NCBI RefSeq assembly: GCF_025698545.1
Contig: NC_068569.1
Span: 5,022,001 to 5,086,000 of the forward strand
DNA length: 64,000 bases
Direction of reading: 5' to 3'
Source of the DNA: Gossypium raimondii
Taxonomy: Eukaryota; Streptophyta; Magnoliopsida; Malvales; Malvaceae
Shown: positions 47,361-59,168 of the stretch, one piece after another
How the letters are laid out: each line of letters opens with the position of its first letter
Numbering within the stretch: position 1 is the stretch's first letter
Notes under the pieces: model-generated
The model's input: the letters and a program-made list of their open reading frames with translations, nothing else
Databases searched by the model: none
What the model was told of the DNA's origin: nothing
Program-made: the position numbers and the translations under genes

Positions 47361-49852
47361 ATGAGGATTAGAAAGAGATTTCCCTCATATCCAATCGTGC
47401 CAACTTCAGTCGCTTCTACAACAGAAGAAGAAATGAAGCCATCCTCTCTTCCAACATCTGCTGAAGGAACAGGTAGAGAAGCATCACAAGAGGTGGTACT
47501 CACTGATTGGCCCTCTATTGTGGCACGAGCACACAAACTGCTAGGTTGTTCATCATCTACCTGTAGTTATCACCTCGTCTGGCCCCGTGTGCAAGAGGAG
47601 CATTCCCCCACCATCCCCGTCCGCAATGGAGAAACAGTCACTGAACTTCAGTCAAGAAATGAAAGGAACAAGAGTCCGTTGGACCAAAAAAATCCAACTC
47701 AAGCAATGGTTTTTCTTTTCTGATTTCTATTCATTCATATATTTCCCTTGGATTTTTCATTTCTTGGTGTTCATCTTTATGAAATGGTGATCTTTGATCT
47801 TATAGGTTTCATAAATTCCAATCATCAGTCTATTCTTAGACCTATATACGCCTTTTAACACAACTTCTACCACTAAGGTTGTTGATAAGGTTAAGTAATT
47901 GATATATCATTTACTGATTTTTTCTTTGGTATGATTTTTTTTATAGGTCATGGAACAAGGAGGTGGAATTGCCGGAAAACAGATACTCGATCTCTTCTCT
48001 AATTCTCCAATGTAAAATTTTGATTCCCGACCTACCATACTGTATCCATATTAGAACTAATAAATTAAAGAAAATTATCCATTTGCTTAGCATTTAAAGT
48101 GTATTAAGAGTACATGATTTCATCTTAATATCTTAGATTAAAAAGCTTAATTTTGATGTTCTAGGAAAGAAAATGACTCTTGTATCGGTATATCAAATCG
48201 CAAGGGGACAAATATTTCATCTGCTTCTTGGAAAGGTATGCTTTCTTTCCTCAGGTTTAAAATGGTTTTAAAATTCAGCTTTTTTTTCGCACCGTTACAA
48301 GTTTGCAAAGTTAGTTATCCAACATTATAAAAAAATACAGAACATACTCAACTATTATATTTTATACATAAGGTCAGAAGATTGATATTCGCGCTTGTGT
48401 TTGGTGGTGAAATGATATTATAAATGATATTTTATTTTTAAAATGATTATAATAATTTTTATTTTTATTTTTATCATACAAAGTTGCATCAAATTACACA
48501 ACTTTATTGAAAAGTTTCAAATGAAGAAATATAAAGGTTGGTATTTGATACATTAGCAATGTGCTTTTTTATCTAAATATTATTCCAAAAATATAATTAT
48601 CAATTGAAGGTGTTGTGTTGTGTTGTGTTGTGAAAAAATATACATTGTGTCATAAATTATGTACCAAGAGACATTCTTTATTAATACATGAATCAAAACA
48701 GGCTATTTTCACTATTATGCTTTTGTTCCTAGAAACAAATTAAAAGTTTTTAAAAAAATAATTCACTCCTCAAGTTTGATTTCACTTAATTTTGTTTTTT
48801 GCTCAGCAAGTTTTTCTATCGTAGGACGTTAGTAATCGTTAGCTTTCCCTTTGTACGCCAACAAGCGAAGGTTGGTACTAATGCTTGGCTGTGATATATT
48901 TCCATTAACAGCAGTCCGAAAAAACTTGAAAAATACTAGATAAGCAGAATCCTCCAATATTACGTACTATGCAATGTTCCCTTGTTATGCAAGTATGGAT
49001 ATATATATATATATATATATTATTATGCAAGTATTTTCATTTTCCTGAAAGTCCTTTTACATATATATATGAACTGTAGAATCAGAAACTTAGGTTTTGC
49101 ATGTGTTTTAGCCCTTTAGGACTTAGGCATCAATTGTTACAAAGACCTAAAATTTGATATTCTGCTCAATTCGTAGTGGAACCTTTGTTTGTTTCTCGAG
49201 AACTAGGTGAGAAAAATTAGTGTAAAGAATAAAAATATAACCCCATTTTAGATGAAAAATGCCTTCGACATATTTCAAGCTTAATTAGTTATATTATATA
49301 TAAAATGACAGTGTTAATATTACTGCAGAGTTTTATAATTAAGTTCGATCTTTACGTCTTCATTCCTCGATTATTTCTGGAGCTGAAAATGAAATATATG
49401 ACCTCTTTGTTTTATGTTTTACTTCATTATATATGTGTGCTATTCAAAGAAACTACATTATGTTTCATCATTTCTATGTTTACTTTTACGTACCCCAAAA
49501 CTTGTAAAATTGATTTTTCAACTGATATATGCATGCAATCAAGGGAAGGGAGTTCATGGATTGTTTGCTTCAAATTTGTTACTCAGGTGAAAAGGGGATG
49601 ATTGCGGGGAATAGCGAAGATGGAAAAGCTGAAACTGGGGTGAGGATTGGCTGTTCACTGACGGAGGTAGGCTCATCCAGAGGCGGTTGTGCCGATGGTA
49701 GGTCCCGAGAAGGAGACGAAGAGGAAGAGGAAGAGGAAGGCTCCTCCAATAAGAAGAAAGTTAGGATGAGGAGCTTAACCAGCATTTATGAGGACATCCG
49801 AAGCCTAATGCCCAGCTCTTCAGAGCTGAACACACATCCAGAAAATTACTAA
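47361..49852 (+). CDS. Unrecognised multi-exon candidate gene
   Basis: Exon 1, 47361-47708, encodes 116 aa rich in Ser, Glu and Thr (EVVLTDWPSIVARAHKLLG). Exon 2, 47947-48011, gives VMEQGGGIAGKQILDLFS. Exon 3, 48165-48235, gives KENDSCIGISNRKGT. These three join in phase with GT-AG borders. A final open segment near 49544-49852 encodes an acidic run (GDEEEEEEEGSS) and KKVRMRSLTSIYEDIRSLM before a stop, but no acceptor joins it in phase with exon 3. Either an exon is missed, the model is wrong, or the gene is broken. No domain is recognised, and no function is proposed. Confidence 0.35.
48611..48632 (+). repeat. (TGTTG)n short tandem repeat
   Basis: About four copies of the pentamer TGTTG in the intron region of the candidate gene at 47361. 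Confidence 0.85.
48999..49021 (+). repeat. (AT)n microsatellite
   Basis: An uninterrupted AT run of about 11 units in non-coding DNA. Confidence 0.9.
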
Positions 49853-51909
49853 TGGAAAGTCCGTAGGTGAAGAAGATCAGTTCAGTCAGTAAAGATATTT
49901 AAATGATATACATAGTGCATGCATGTATATCGTTTCATAATTGAGTTATATTAAACTTCAAAAACTATGGAAATTTGATGGTATAAAATAAATGCTAAAC
50001 CCAAAACAATGGCTTTGATTAATTTCTTTCTCTGGGTTATTATGAATCCTGAGGACTGATAGCTTCAGGATATTGAACTAGGTTTGTTATAATTCGATGT
50101 TTGTCTATGTTAATTTTGAGTATTAGAGGGTAACAGGGTTCTTTGTTAATTTTTTGCTTCACCCAATTATGACCTTAATTTTAGGTTTTGATATTTTTTT
50201 CATCAATTAAAATCATCAGAAGTAATTAAGGGTAAATAATTTATCTGTTCATAATAGCTAAATTTAATATCGCAATCTACATGTACATTAATTAAATTTA
50301 CAATTTATAAATGAGTTATTTTAAAATAAAAATTTTAGATTTTTGTCTTTTATAAAACATTTATTTTGCGTGTTTATTTATTAAATTTATATTTGTTAAT
50401 TAAACGATATTTAGCCTAATTTATAATAAAAATTTATTAATTTTGAAAAATTAATTTAGATAATAAGCAGCTAATAAAAATTTAAAAATAAAAAATTAAA
50501 AACAACCGATAGTAAAATATTAAGTAATTAGATAAAACAACTTATCATTTAAATATGATTCAAATTTCACCTAAAAAATAATATTTTAATATTTCTTTAC
50601 TTTTCACATAATATTTAGTAACAAAATGGTAAAATTATTAAAATCATATAATAGCAAAACTAATAAATATAGAATAATAATAACTATTACATTTATAATA
50701 AAAACATTGTTAATAAAATAATTATAATTATAATTATATTATATTAATAATTTGTTATGAATGTTAATTATATTTTAATTTAATAGAAACATTATTAATA
50801 AAATAATTTATTATATTATTGATTTTATAGATTTAAAAATATGAGAAAAATAGATAATAAAATATTAATTCTTAATTAATCAGTTTTCTTTATCTTAATT
50901 TCTCAAATAGATATGAGTCATATTATTTGTCAGTTTGAATTTGTATTGAATCGAATTGATTTAATTTTTTAGTAAAAATAATAAGTTGATTAGAAGCATT
51001 TACTATTTATAAAAAATTATTATTTTAATTTGATTATAAAAATAACTTTTGGGTCGCTTTCATTTTGGTCATCTAAAAATATCTTTTTAAGAATTGATTG
51101 AGGTAAACAAAAATCAAGGATTAAAGTGAAAACACGATAGAAACTAAAATAATATACAAAATTTGTCAAAATGTGTTTGTTTATCCTATTATGGAAAATT
51201 TTAAATTTGAGTTTTGAAATATAAATTTTAAATATCAAGATTCAAAATTAAAGTAGCAAATAAGTTGATATTATCAATGGATAAAAACTTTCAACAATTT
51301 ATTTCAACAATTTATTTAATTTATTTTGATATTTTGAAATTATTTTCAAAATCATCAATGAAAATTATTGTATTTACTGAAACCTAAATTTCTTTTGATT
51401 ATATGATCTTGAATCTTCCATGCCAAGCTAAAACAAAGAAAATACTAACAATTAATTAATTTTATCTTCCATTTAAACCAAAACTCATAATTTTTCATCA
51501 CTTCTTTACCCAAACGAAAAATAAGCAAATAATTTAATTAATTGCAAGTGTTTTTCCTTTACTTTTAGCTCAGCATGGAAGATTCAAGATTATATAATCA
51601 AAAGAATTTAAGTTTCAGAGACAATTATTTTATATAAGTTATTTGAGTTAATTTTGTTAAAGATACTCTAGAAACATAAAATAAATTTTTAAAATTTAGA
51701 AGGAGATTAAATTAATTAATTTTAATATTATAGTAATAAAATGGTTGACATTATCAGTGGACAATTTCTTTTAACAATTTATTAATTTATTTTAATATTT
51801 GAAATTTAAAAATTAAAATTTTAATATTAAAAAAATAATTTCAACAATAGATAAACAAATATAATTTGACAAAAAATTGTATTATTTTAGTTTATATCGC
51901 TTTTTGTCT
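49853..51909. other. Very AT-rich spacer, no gene seen
   Basis: Almost purely A/T sequence with poly-A/T blocks. One feature repeats: text around 51390-51480 (ATTATATGATCTTGAATCTT and following) reappears inverted around 51560-51600 (AAGATTCAAGATTATATAAT), suggesting a palindromic MITE-like relic. No coding segment is supported. Confidence 0.45.
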
Positions 51910-54219
51910 CAGATGGTTTTGCAATCAGATGGTGATCTTGTTCTTGCTACCGTAAACTTGCCCAGTAAACATGTTAATGACCCTTACTATAAAATTGTCA
52001 CTGCTGGAGATTCCAATTCATCCAGTCCTGGTTTCCAGTTAGTCTTCAATGAATCAGGCTACTTGTTTGTTTTGAGAGAAAATGAAGAAAGATCCGTTCT
52101 AACACCTACAATAACGGGCTCAGCTAAAGACTTGTACTACAGAGCAACTCTCGATTTCGACGGAGTTTTCACACTCTACTCTCACCCCAAGGCTTCCACC
52201 GGGAATGATACGTGGACTAGTCTTTGGTCTGAGCCTGAGAATATTTGCACATCAACTCCTGTAGTCCTGTTGGTGCAAGTAGCGGCGTGTGTGGTTTCAA
52301 CAGTATATGCAGTCTCAACGCGGACAAGAGGCCGAGTTGTGGATGTCCCAGGGGTTATGCTTTAGTTGATCCAAGTAACCAGTATGGCAATTGCAAGCCT
52401 AACTTCACTCTGAGTTGTGAAGAAGAGCCAGGTCCCGTGGAAGACCTGTATGAGTTTGAAGTGCTAACAAATGTGGGTTGGCCACTAGGTGATTATGCAC
52501 TCTTGGAGCCATTTACTGAAGACCAATGCAGACAATCTTGCTTGCATGACTGTATGTGTGCCGTCGCCATTTACAGAGAAGGTGATAAGTGTTGGAAGAA
52601 GAGGCTACCACTGACGAATGGAAGACCCGTTCCCAGTCACTTTGGGGCAAAAGCTTTTCTCAAAGTTAGGAAAGGAGATCGACCTCCTTTCTGTCCTTAT
52701 TTTCCCAATCAAGAAATTAAGAATCAGGAAACTTTGATCCTTGCATTATCAGTACTTCTAGGCATTTCTGTGTTCTTTATTTTCATTCTGGTTACCGCAA
52801 CTTGTCTAGGATTTTAGTTCATCTACCAAAAGAGACTCAAACTATTGCCAAAGAATGAAGTTGCCGTGGAAACAAATTTGCGTACTTTTACTTACAAAGA
52901 GCTTGAGAATGCTACAAATGAGTTCAAAGAAGAATTAGGAAGGGGATCTTTAGGCATTGTTTATAAAGGGACGTTACCTACGAGTTATGTCAGTCAGGTA
53001 GCTGTGAAAAGATTGAATACCTGAGAAAGAATTCAAGACTGACGTGCATGTAATTGGTCAAACGCATCACAGGAACCTCGTCCGTTTGCTCGGATTCTGT
53101 GATGATGGAGATAATAGGTTACTGGTTTATGAGTACTTGAGCAATGGCAGTCTAGCAAGCTTCCTTTTCTGTGGCTCAAGGCCTAGTTGGAGCCAAAGAA
53201 CTCAGATTGCTTTGGGGATTGCAAGAGGGCTCCTCTACTTGCATGAAGAATGCAGCACGCAGATTTGTTAAAACAAGGGCAGCAGCAAAAGAAGAGAACA
53301 AAGAGAACAGAACAATGAAACTAGATGCAAGAAAAAATTTTACTTGCTCACAAATGTGCGGCAAGGGAGCTATGGCTGATAGCTCATTCAGCTCATTCAT
53401 TCAACTAGAAAAACAACATATTTATAATCAAATACATCACCAAATACTACCTACTGCCACTAAGTAGCCTAGTAACTTGATAAACATTGCTTGTATACAT
53501 AAACAAGCCACCTAAACTAGTCATTCAACACCTAATGCATCAAGTTACCGTCAACTTGTTCATTTTCAACTAGTTTAATCAACAAAGAACTAAAGAGAAA
53601 ACCTTGCTGTTACAGCAAGTATACGTGCTGCAGCATATCATCAAGCTGCATGCACTTCAACCAAAACATGTAACAGCAGCATGGTTGGCCAATTTCCAAC
53701 AAGATTATTCACTGTGATATAAAGCCTCAGAACATTCTGCTAGATGAGCATTACAATGCAAAGATTTCAGACTTTGGATTGGCAAAGCTTTTGTTAGTGA
53801 ACCAGAGCCATACCAATACTGCTGTTCGAGGAACCAAAGGATACGTGGCAGCGGAGTGGTTTAGGAACCTGCCGATAACCGTGAAGGTGGATGTTTATAG
53901 CTTTGGAGTGCTGCTGCTGGAACTCACTTGTTGCCGAAGAAGTGTAGACATGGAGAGCGACATGGAAGAGAGAGCAATTTTAACTGACTGGGCTTATGAC
54001 TGCTACTGCGAAGGCGCATTAGATGCACTAGTTGAAAACGACATGGATGCCTTGAATGACATAGGAAAAGTAGAGAAGTTTGTGCAAGTTGCCATCTGGT
54101 GTATTCAAGAAGATCCGTCGCTGAGACCCACCATGAGAGCAGTCTCACAGATGCTTGAAGGAGTTTTGGAAATCCCTTTTCCACCATGCCCATGCCCATA
54201 TCCATACCATATGCTTTAA
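51910..54219 (+). pseudogene. Truncated G-type lectin receptor kinase (LECRK) copy
   Basis: Homologous to the copy at 61796, beginning at its residue 179 (MVLQSDGDLVLATVNLPSKH), so the signal peptide and most of the bulb-lectin domain are missing. Lesions: an 8-bp insertion near 52262 (CTCCTGTAGTCCTGTTGG against CTCCTGTTGG) that shifts frame in the EGF-like part; TAG at 52815 at the end of the transmembrane segment; a deletion at about 53020 after VAVKRL; and a 436-bp solo LTR in the catalytic loop (53266-53701). After it, [20 protein letters not shown] and [13 protein letters not shown] continue to a natural end [12 protein letters not shown] at 54219. It cannot encode a working receptor. 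Confidence 0.93.
53266..53701 (+). mobile_element. Short solo LTR (436 bp) in the pseudokinase
   Basis: Starts TGTTAAAACAAGG and ends TTTCCAACA (TG...CA). It is flanked by the 5-bp duplication AGATT at 53261-53265 and 53702-53706. The intact sister gene has a single AGATT at this point (CGCAGATTATTCACTG), so both borders are defined by comparison. It has no coding capacity. Size and ends suit a Copia-type solo LTR; the superfamily is inferred. Confidence 0.92.
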
Positions 54220-56596
54220 TTTCATGAAATTCTGTCGTCTTTTGTTTCAGTATGTCTAAATGCTACACAAGGAATAAGTTTTTAGTTTAGTCTTTCTTTT
54301 TTCCTCTTATCTGTAGGCTTAATTTCACTTGAAACTATTGATTTCAGTTTCCCGCAATAATTGCGAGTCAAGGTTACTGCTAATATTTACAAGACTTAAA
54401 AATGATTGCTTGCTTCAGAAAAGCTAAAAGATTTACAACAACCCTGAAAATTTTACACACATATATACATAATTTAGATATATTATTAAGGTTTAATATT
54501 TGTTAGATTGATAGTGTGTGTTTTTATTTCACAAGATTCTTATAAATTTGTTATGTATTTTTAAATATTTTATTATATTTTTATAAGATACATATAAATC
54601 ATTAATTTTATTTAACAATATACCAAATAATATTTTTATTATTTATTTATTCATTTTCATGTTGCTTTTGTGAATAAAAGTCAAATTAGATTCCTATATA
54701 TACGAGTAATTTAACCTTTGTTTTATTAAAATTGAACTTTTAGGGTCCAATATCAAAACTTTTTTACCGAACAAGGTTTGTTTTAGATTCGTTTAGGAGT
54801 GGATTCATGCATGCACGGAATTACGCATGCAAACGTAAATAAGGTATAAAGGGGCCGAGGTGGGGATTAATATATATTCTTATAGTTTTTAGTAGGGGTT
54901 AAAAAATTAAAAAAAAATTGAATTTTGAGTTAATTGAATTGATTTACTCGGTTTTTTGAGTGAATTCAATATTGAGTTAATCGAGTTCGAATCAAATTGA
55001 ATTTTATAATTCGAATAACTCAAATAACATATTGATCTAAATACTTCTTTGGTCCTATATCAATTTTGAAAATGAGTTAATTCACATATCTCATAACTAA
55101 AATTAAATATACATATATGTATTTTTAAAATTCAAAATATTTATAATAATTCCAGAATTTATATTTTTAATAAAAATTAAAAAAATTAAGAACTATAAAA
55201 AATTCTAAAGAGTATATAAATAAAGTTATAAAAATTTAAAAATCTAAAATAATAATTTTGGAGCCTAAATAATTAATAAATTAACAATAGAAGTTTACTA
55301 TACTAAAGTATTTTTTTTTTCTCTTATTTTGCTTTGAAAGAGTTTCAAATGTTTATGGTTTTAAATTTATGCGCTTGAATATGGAATTAATTATATTGTA
55401 ACAATATTTTAATTTGCCATGTTTAATTTTTTAATTTAACTCGAACATTTTAACTCAATTCAACTCGACTTAAATTATATTTCACTCAACTCGATTTGAA
55501 AAAAATCAAATCGAGTTAGAATGATAAAATGAGACTCACCAACTCGATTAAGTCAAAATTTTTCACTCGATTCAATTGAATGCTCACACTTAGTTTTTAG
55601 ACTTCATAAGGTTAGGGGTTGGCAAATATATTGTTTAAGAAATAAAGACACGTCATTTTTTAAGGCTACTTCTTCTAGTGTACCAAATATCAACTCATAA
55701 TTCTTTAACAAATCTATTGATGAATTTATTAATATATAAATGTAAATTTTTGAATCGATTTAATATCTTAATCATATTAGTACAAAAAGTTGTTGTTTCA
55801 TTAATATATATTTAGCAATTAAATTTTTTAATTTACTTAAAACAAATCCTTTAAGAATTTTATTTTACTCATAGTAGGAACTTAACATATGAGAGTGATA
55901 TAGTAAAAATATTAATAATTATGAAAGTGTGTAAATTTTATTTGAGTTTTACATAATGTAATATCTTTTTTGGTATAATTCTATGTTAATTTCGTGTATT
56001 ACGGGTAAAGTTATCTGGTAAAATTTCTAGATGATTCTTTTGTTTTGCATGTTTTTTTTTTGGGGTAAGAAAAGGAGAGCAAACTCATAACTACAGAACA
56101 CTGGTCAACTCCGGACCTTCTAATAGCACCGTGTTATGTAACAGTCATTAAGCAACAAGTAAATGCCCAAATTTGATTGAGCCTTAATAAATAACCGTCC
56201 ATTAACAAAATTACAGGCTCAAATAACAAAAGTACAAGCCCAAAATACAAAGAAAACCCTAGGCGGCCCGTTGGCCCAAAACTAAACTTAGTTTCAGTAA
56301 AAATTGAAACCCTAACCAGCCTCCAATGCTGCACCCCCTGCGCCACTCCATGTGCCTCCGCAACGAGCATGCCGCCTGAGGTCTGCTGCCTTGCACCAAA
56401 ACAACAAAGGAGCCTATTCTCTCCCCTCCGTTGACCAAACATCGAACCTGCAAAAAAGGAGAGAATAACAGTAGAGAATATAGAAGCAAAAAATATATAT
56501 ATTGTAACACATTTGGCTATAAAAAGCCAAAATATTAATGTAATTTTCTACAGAGAAATAGAGACGAAAAAAATCAAAAGAGAAAGACGAATATAG
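54220..56596. other. Intergenic with repeat debris
   Basis: AT-rich DNA downstream of the pseudokinase. A repeat with 10-bp direct flanks lies at 54893-55590. From about 56100 the text is less AT-rich, with GCGGCCCGTTGGCCC and CCACTCCATGTGCCTCC segments, and looks like the non-coding part of a retroelement. No gene is supported. Confidence 0.45.
54893..55590. repeat. Non-coding insertion flanked by a 10-bp direct repeat
   Basis: TAGTTTTTAG occurs at 54883-54892 and again at 55591-55600. The 698 bp between are full of TCGAGTT / AACTCGA motifs in both orientations (for example GAGTTAATCGAGTTCGAATC and CTCAACTCGATTTG), giving internal inverted symmetry. This looks like a MITE with a target duplication of 9-10 bp; clear terminal inverted repeats were not found. 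Confidence 0.45.
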
Positions 56597-56690
56597 CATA
56601 CATACATACATACGTACATACATACATACATACATACATACATACATACATACATACATACATACATACATACATACATACATACATACA

Positions 56691-56720
<30 letters not shown>
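56597..56720 (+). repeat. (CATA)n microsatellite, 124 bp
   Basis: About 31 tetranucleotide units with one CGTA interruption near 56612. On the minus strand it translates as an artificial Met-Tyr-Val-Cys repeat in open frames, which I do not regard as genes. Confidence 0.95.
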
Positions 56721-56721
<1 letters not shown>

Positions 56722-57131
56722 TCAAAAATACAAAATTTTTTTACCTTTCTTGCTATCGGAGAAGACGAAACCGAAGAATTCCTTTGACTTTTTTCTTCCA
56801 ATTTTTGAAAGACTTTTGGGAGTTTTGATCTTAGATTGGGGTTGGGGTAGCAAAACAATCAAAAAGGCCTCTTTTTTTATTCTCCGACCACTATGGAAGG
56901 CGGCGCCATCGCCGCTGATCGGCGGCCGCCATGGTGGCTGATGGCCGGAATCTAAGTTTAGCCCAGAGAGAGAGAGAATGGAGAAGGTTTTTTTTAAAAC
57001 AATGGCTGAAATGATTTTTGGTTTTGATTTTTTATATTTATAATATGACCCATACGATGTCGTCTTGGGACTAAGCTTTACGTGCCAAAATGGCGTCGTT
57101 TTAATATAACCCAATCCGATCCGACCCGAAC
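56721..57131. other. Retroelement-like non-coding DNA left of the solo LTR
   Basis: Contains CGGCGCCATCGCCGCTGATC and the AAACGACGCCATTTTGG-type box on the minus strand, followed by GATCCGACCCGAAC. Similar boxes (AAACGGCGTCGTTTTG, TGACCCGACCCATCCC) occur to the right of the solo LTR at 59346-59390. The solo LTR therefore probably inserted into an older retroelement. Confidence 0.4.
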
Positions 57132-59168
57132 TGTAACAGTCTAAATTTTTAGTAGTAACGGAAATAGTGATTTAAGTCACCAATTCCGATGAGTAAACTC
57201 GTAAATTTTATTATTTAGTATTTACGAGTTAAATGTGATTTTAGAAAGATTTGGGAAATAGTGATTTGAGTTTAAAAGGAATTATTAGGTTAATTGGTTT
57301 TAAAAACGGGGTATCGAGACCTCGATTTTATAAACTAAGCTGTAAATATTTTTATAAATATTTACGGAGTGTCATTAAGGTAGTATTAAACTTTCGTTAA
57401 AAAATTTATCGTTTCAATAGTTAATTAATTAAAAATGACTAAATTGAAAAAGGTGCAAAACTTGCTAAAGTGATTAAATAGCATAAATGGTAAACAAAGG
57501 AGGACTTAAGGATAAATTATGCCTAAAATAAAGGCATGAGGCAGCATAAGCAGAAAATAAAACAAAAATCATGTGATTAAAGGGCAAAATTGTAAATTTT
57601 GTGAAATTAACTTAAATAAATTGAATTCTAAACTTTTCTAGGCTATTCTTCTTCTAATTTTCAGTCCAAAAATGCCATTGAAGGTCCTCTAAGCTGGTTT
57701 TTCATATTTTCGCATCATATCAAGAGCTCATAGATCAACGAGAAAAAGGAAAATTAGTCGAGTAGTCTCTGAACTATTACCAATTTTACAATCCAACCCA
57801 GGTAAGTTCATATAGTTAAACTTTCATGATTATTTGTTAATTTAGGAATGGTATAATATATTTATTCATATTTTGTTGTTGAAATTAAGATTATTATAAA
57901 AGTATAAAAATTAAATTGAATGTTTAAAACGAGCAAAACGCATGATTGAGCACGATCGTTCCGTGACAAATAATGAATTGACAGATAAGACCATGGTTGG
58001 ACCATGACAATGTTTAAATGTAAGACCATAGTTGGGCTATGACATTTTAATGAAAAGACCATAACTGGGTTATGGCACCTTGAACGTAAGACCATGATTG
58101 GATAATGGCAGTATAGATACATGTGTAAGACCATAGCTGGGCTATAGCATTCTGATGATAATACCATAACTAGGTTATGACACTACAAATGTAAGACCAT
58201 GGCAAGGCCATGACAATGCATGTGTAAGACCATAGTTGGACAATGGCACAAAAAGAACGACATACTTATATTCGTAAGCCGTTCTTCGATTCAGTAAGAA
58301 ATGGTAAGAAACTTATGTGATTGAATTGAAAGATTTATAGATTATTATGACATTGATCTGAAGGAAGTGTGTTTATTGATTATATTGTATTTGACAGGAA
58401 AAAATGTATGATTTATTTAAATTTTAATTTATTATATTATATTAAGTTCTGTAAGATCAATGTTTAACCTATTGAACTTACTAAGCTTCATTAAGCTGAC
58501 TCGTATTGTTTAATGTTCTTGTAGATTAACATGTAGTCGGAAGATCGGATCAACACATCAAGCTACACTATCCAGTTTATTCCGTAGTTTTTGCAATGTA
58601 AATTTTGATTTATATGGCATGTATAGGGTTGGTTTGGCAATGAAATAGTTTGAATTATGGTTGTGAATATTAAATGTTTGTATGCATGTAATTAGTAGTA
58701 GAATTTGATAAATCAATTAAATGAGTTAAATAGGTAGGTATAAGTAAAAGAAATATTTGTGATGTTATGTCATATTGAGAACATGTTTTAGCTTGTATTG
58801 ATTGCTTGATTGAGATATATTGGTGTATGTAAATGTTGAGTGCAGGTTAATGTCAAAATGGGTGAGAAAAGTGGCCTTAAAATGACCTATTTTCGTCCAC
58901 ATGGGTAGAGACATGGGCATGTGTCCCCTGCTTCTAAGAATTTTTTTTTTAATTTTAGAAAAAATTCCCTGTGTACCCGGTTTAGTCCCGATTCACTTCT
59001 AATGTGAATATTGGGCCTCTAAGGTCCATCTAAGGGACAATATGAGTGTTATATGATTGATTCTTAATATGTGTAATAAATGTTGAGAAATGTCTGTATT
59101 TAATTCGTAAAGTTCAGTAATGCTCCGTAACCGTGTTTCGGTAACGGATAAGGGTTAAGGGTGTTACA
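57132..59168 (+). mobile_element. Solo LTR (2037 bp)
   Basis: Begins TGTAACAGTC and ends AAGGGTGTTACA, flanked by the perfect 5-bp duplication CGAAC (57127-57131 and 59169-59173). The ends TGTAAC/GTTACA are an exact inverted pair. No internal coding region is present. It contains an eight-unit hairpin array at 57991-58246. It belongs to the same broad type as the LTR at 28772. Confidence 0.9.
57991..58246 (+). repeat. Eight-unit tandem hairpin array in the solo LTR
   Basis: Units start at 57991, 58026, 58059, 58092, 58131, 58164, 58197 and 58230 (mostly 33-bp period). Each is a CCATNNN stem, a 3-nt loop (TGG, TAG or AAG) and a complementary NNNATGG-type arm. The variable stem triplets pair as GGT/ACC, AGT/GCT (one wobble), AAC/GTT, GAT/ATA (one mismatch), AGC/GCT, AAC/GTT, GGC/GCC and AGT/ACA (one mismatch). 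Units are introduced by GTAAGA or AAAGA-like text. Confidence 0.85.

Noticed and set aside
56414-56858. Long minus-strand frames encoding Met-Tyr-Val-Cys repeats
   Set aside because: They are translations of the (CATA)n microsatellite, open in several frames simply because the repeat lacks stops.
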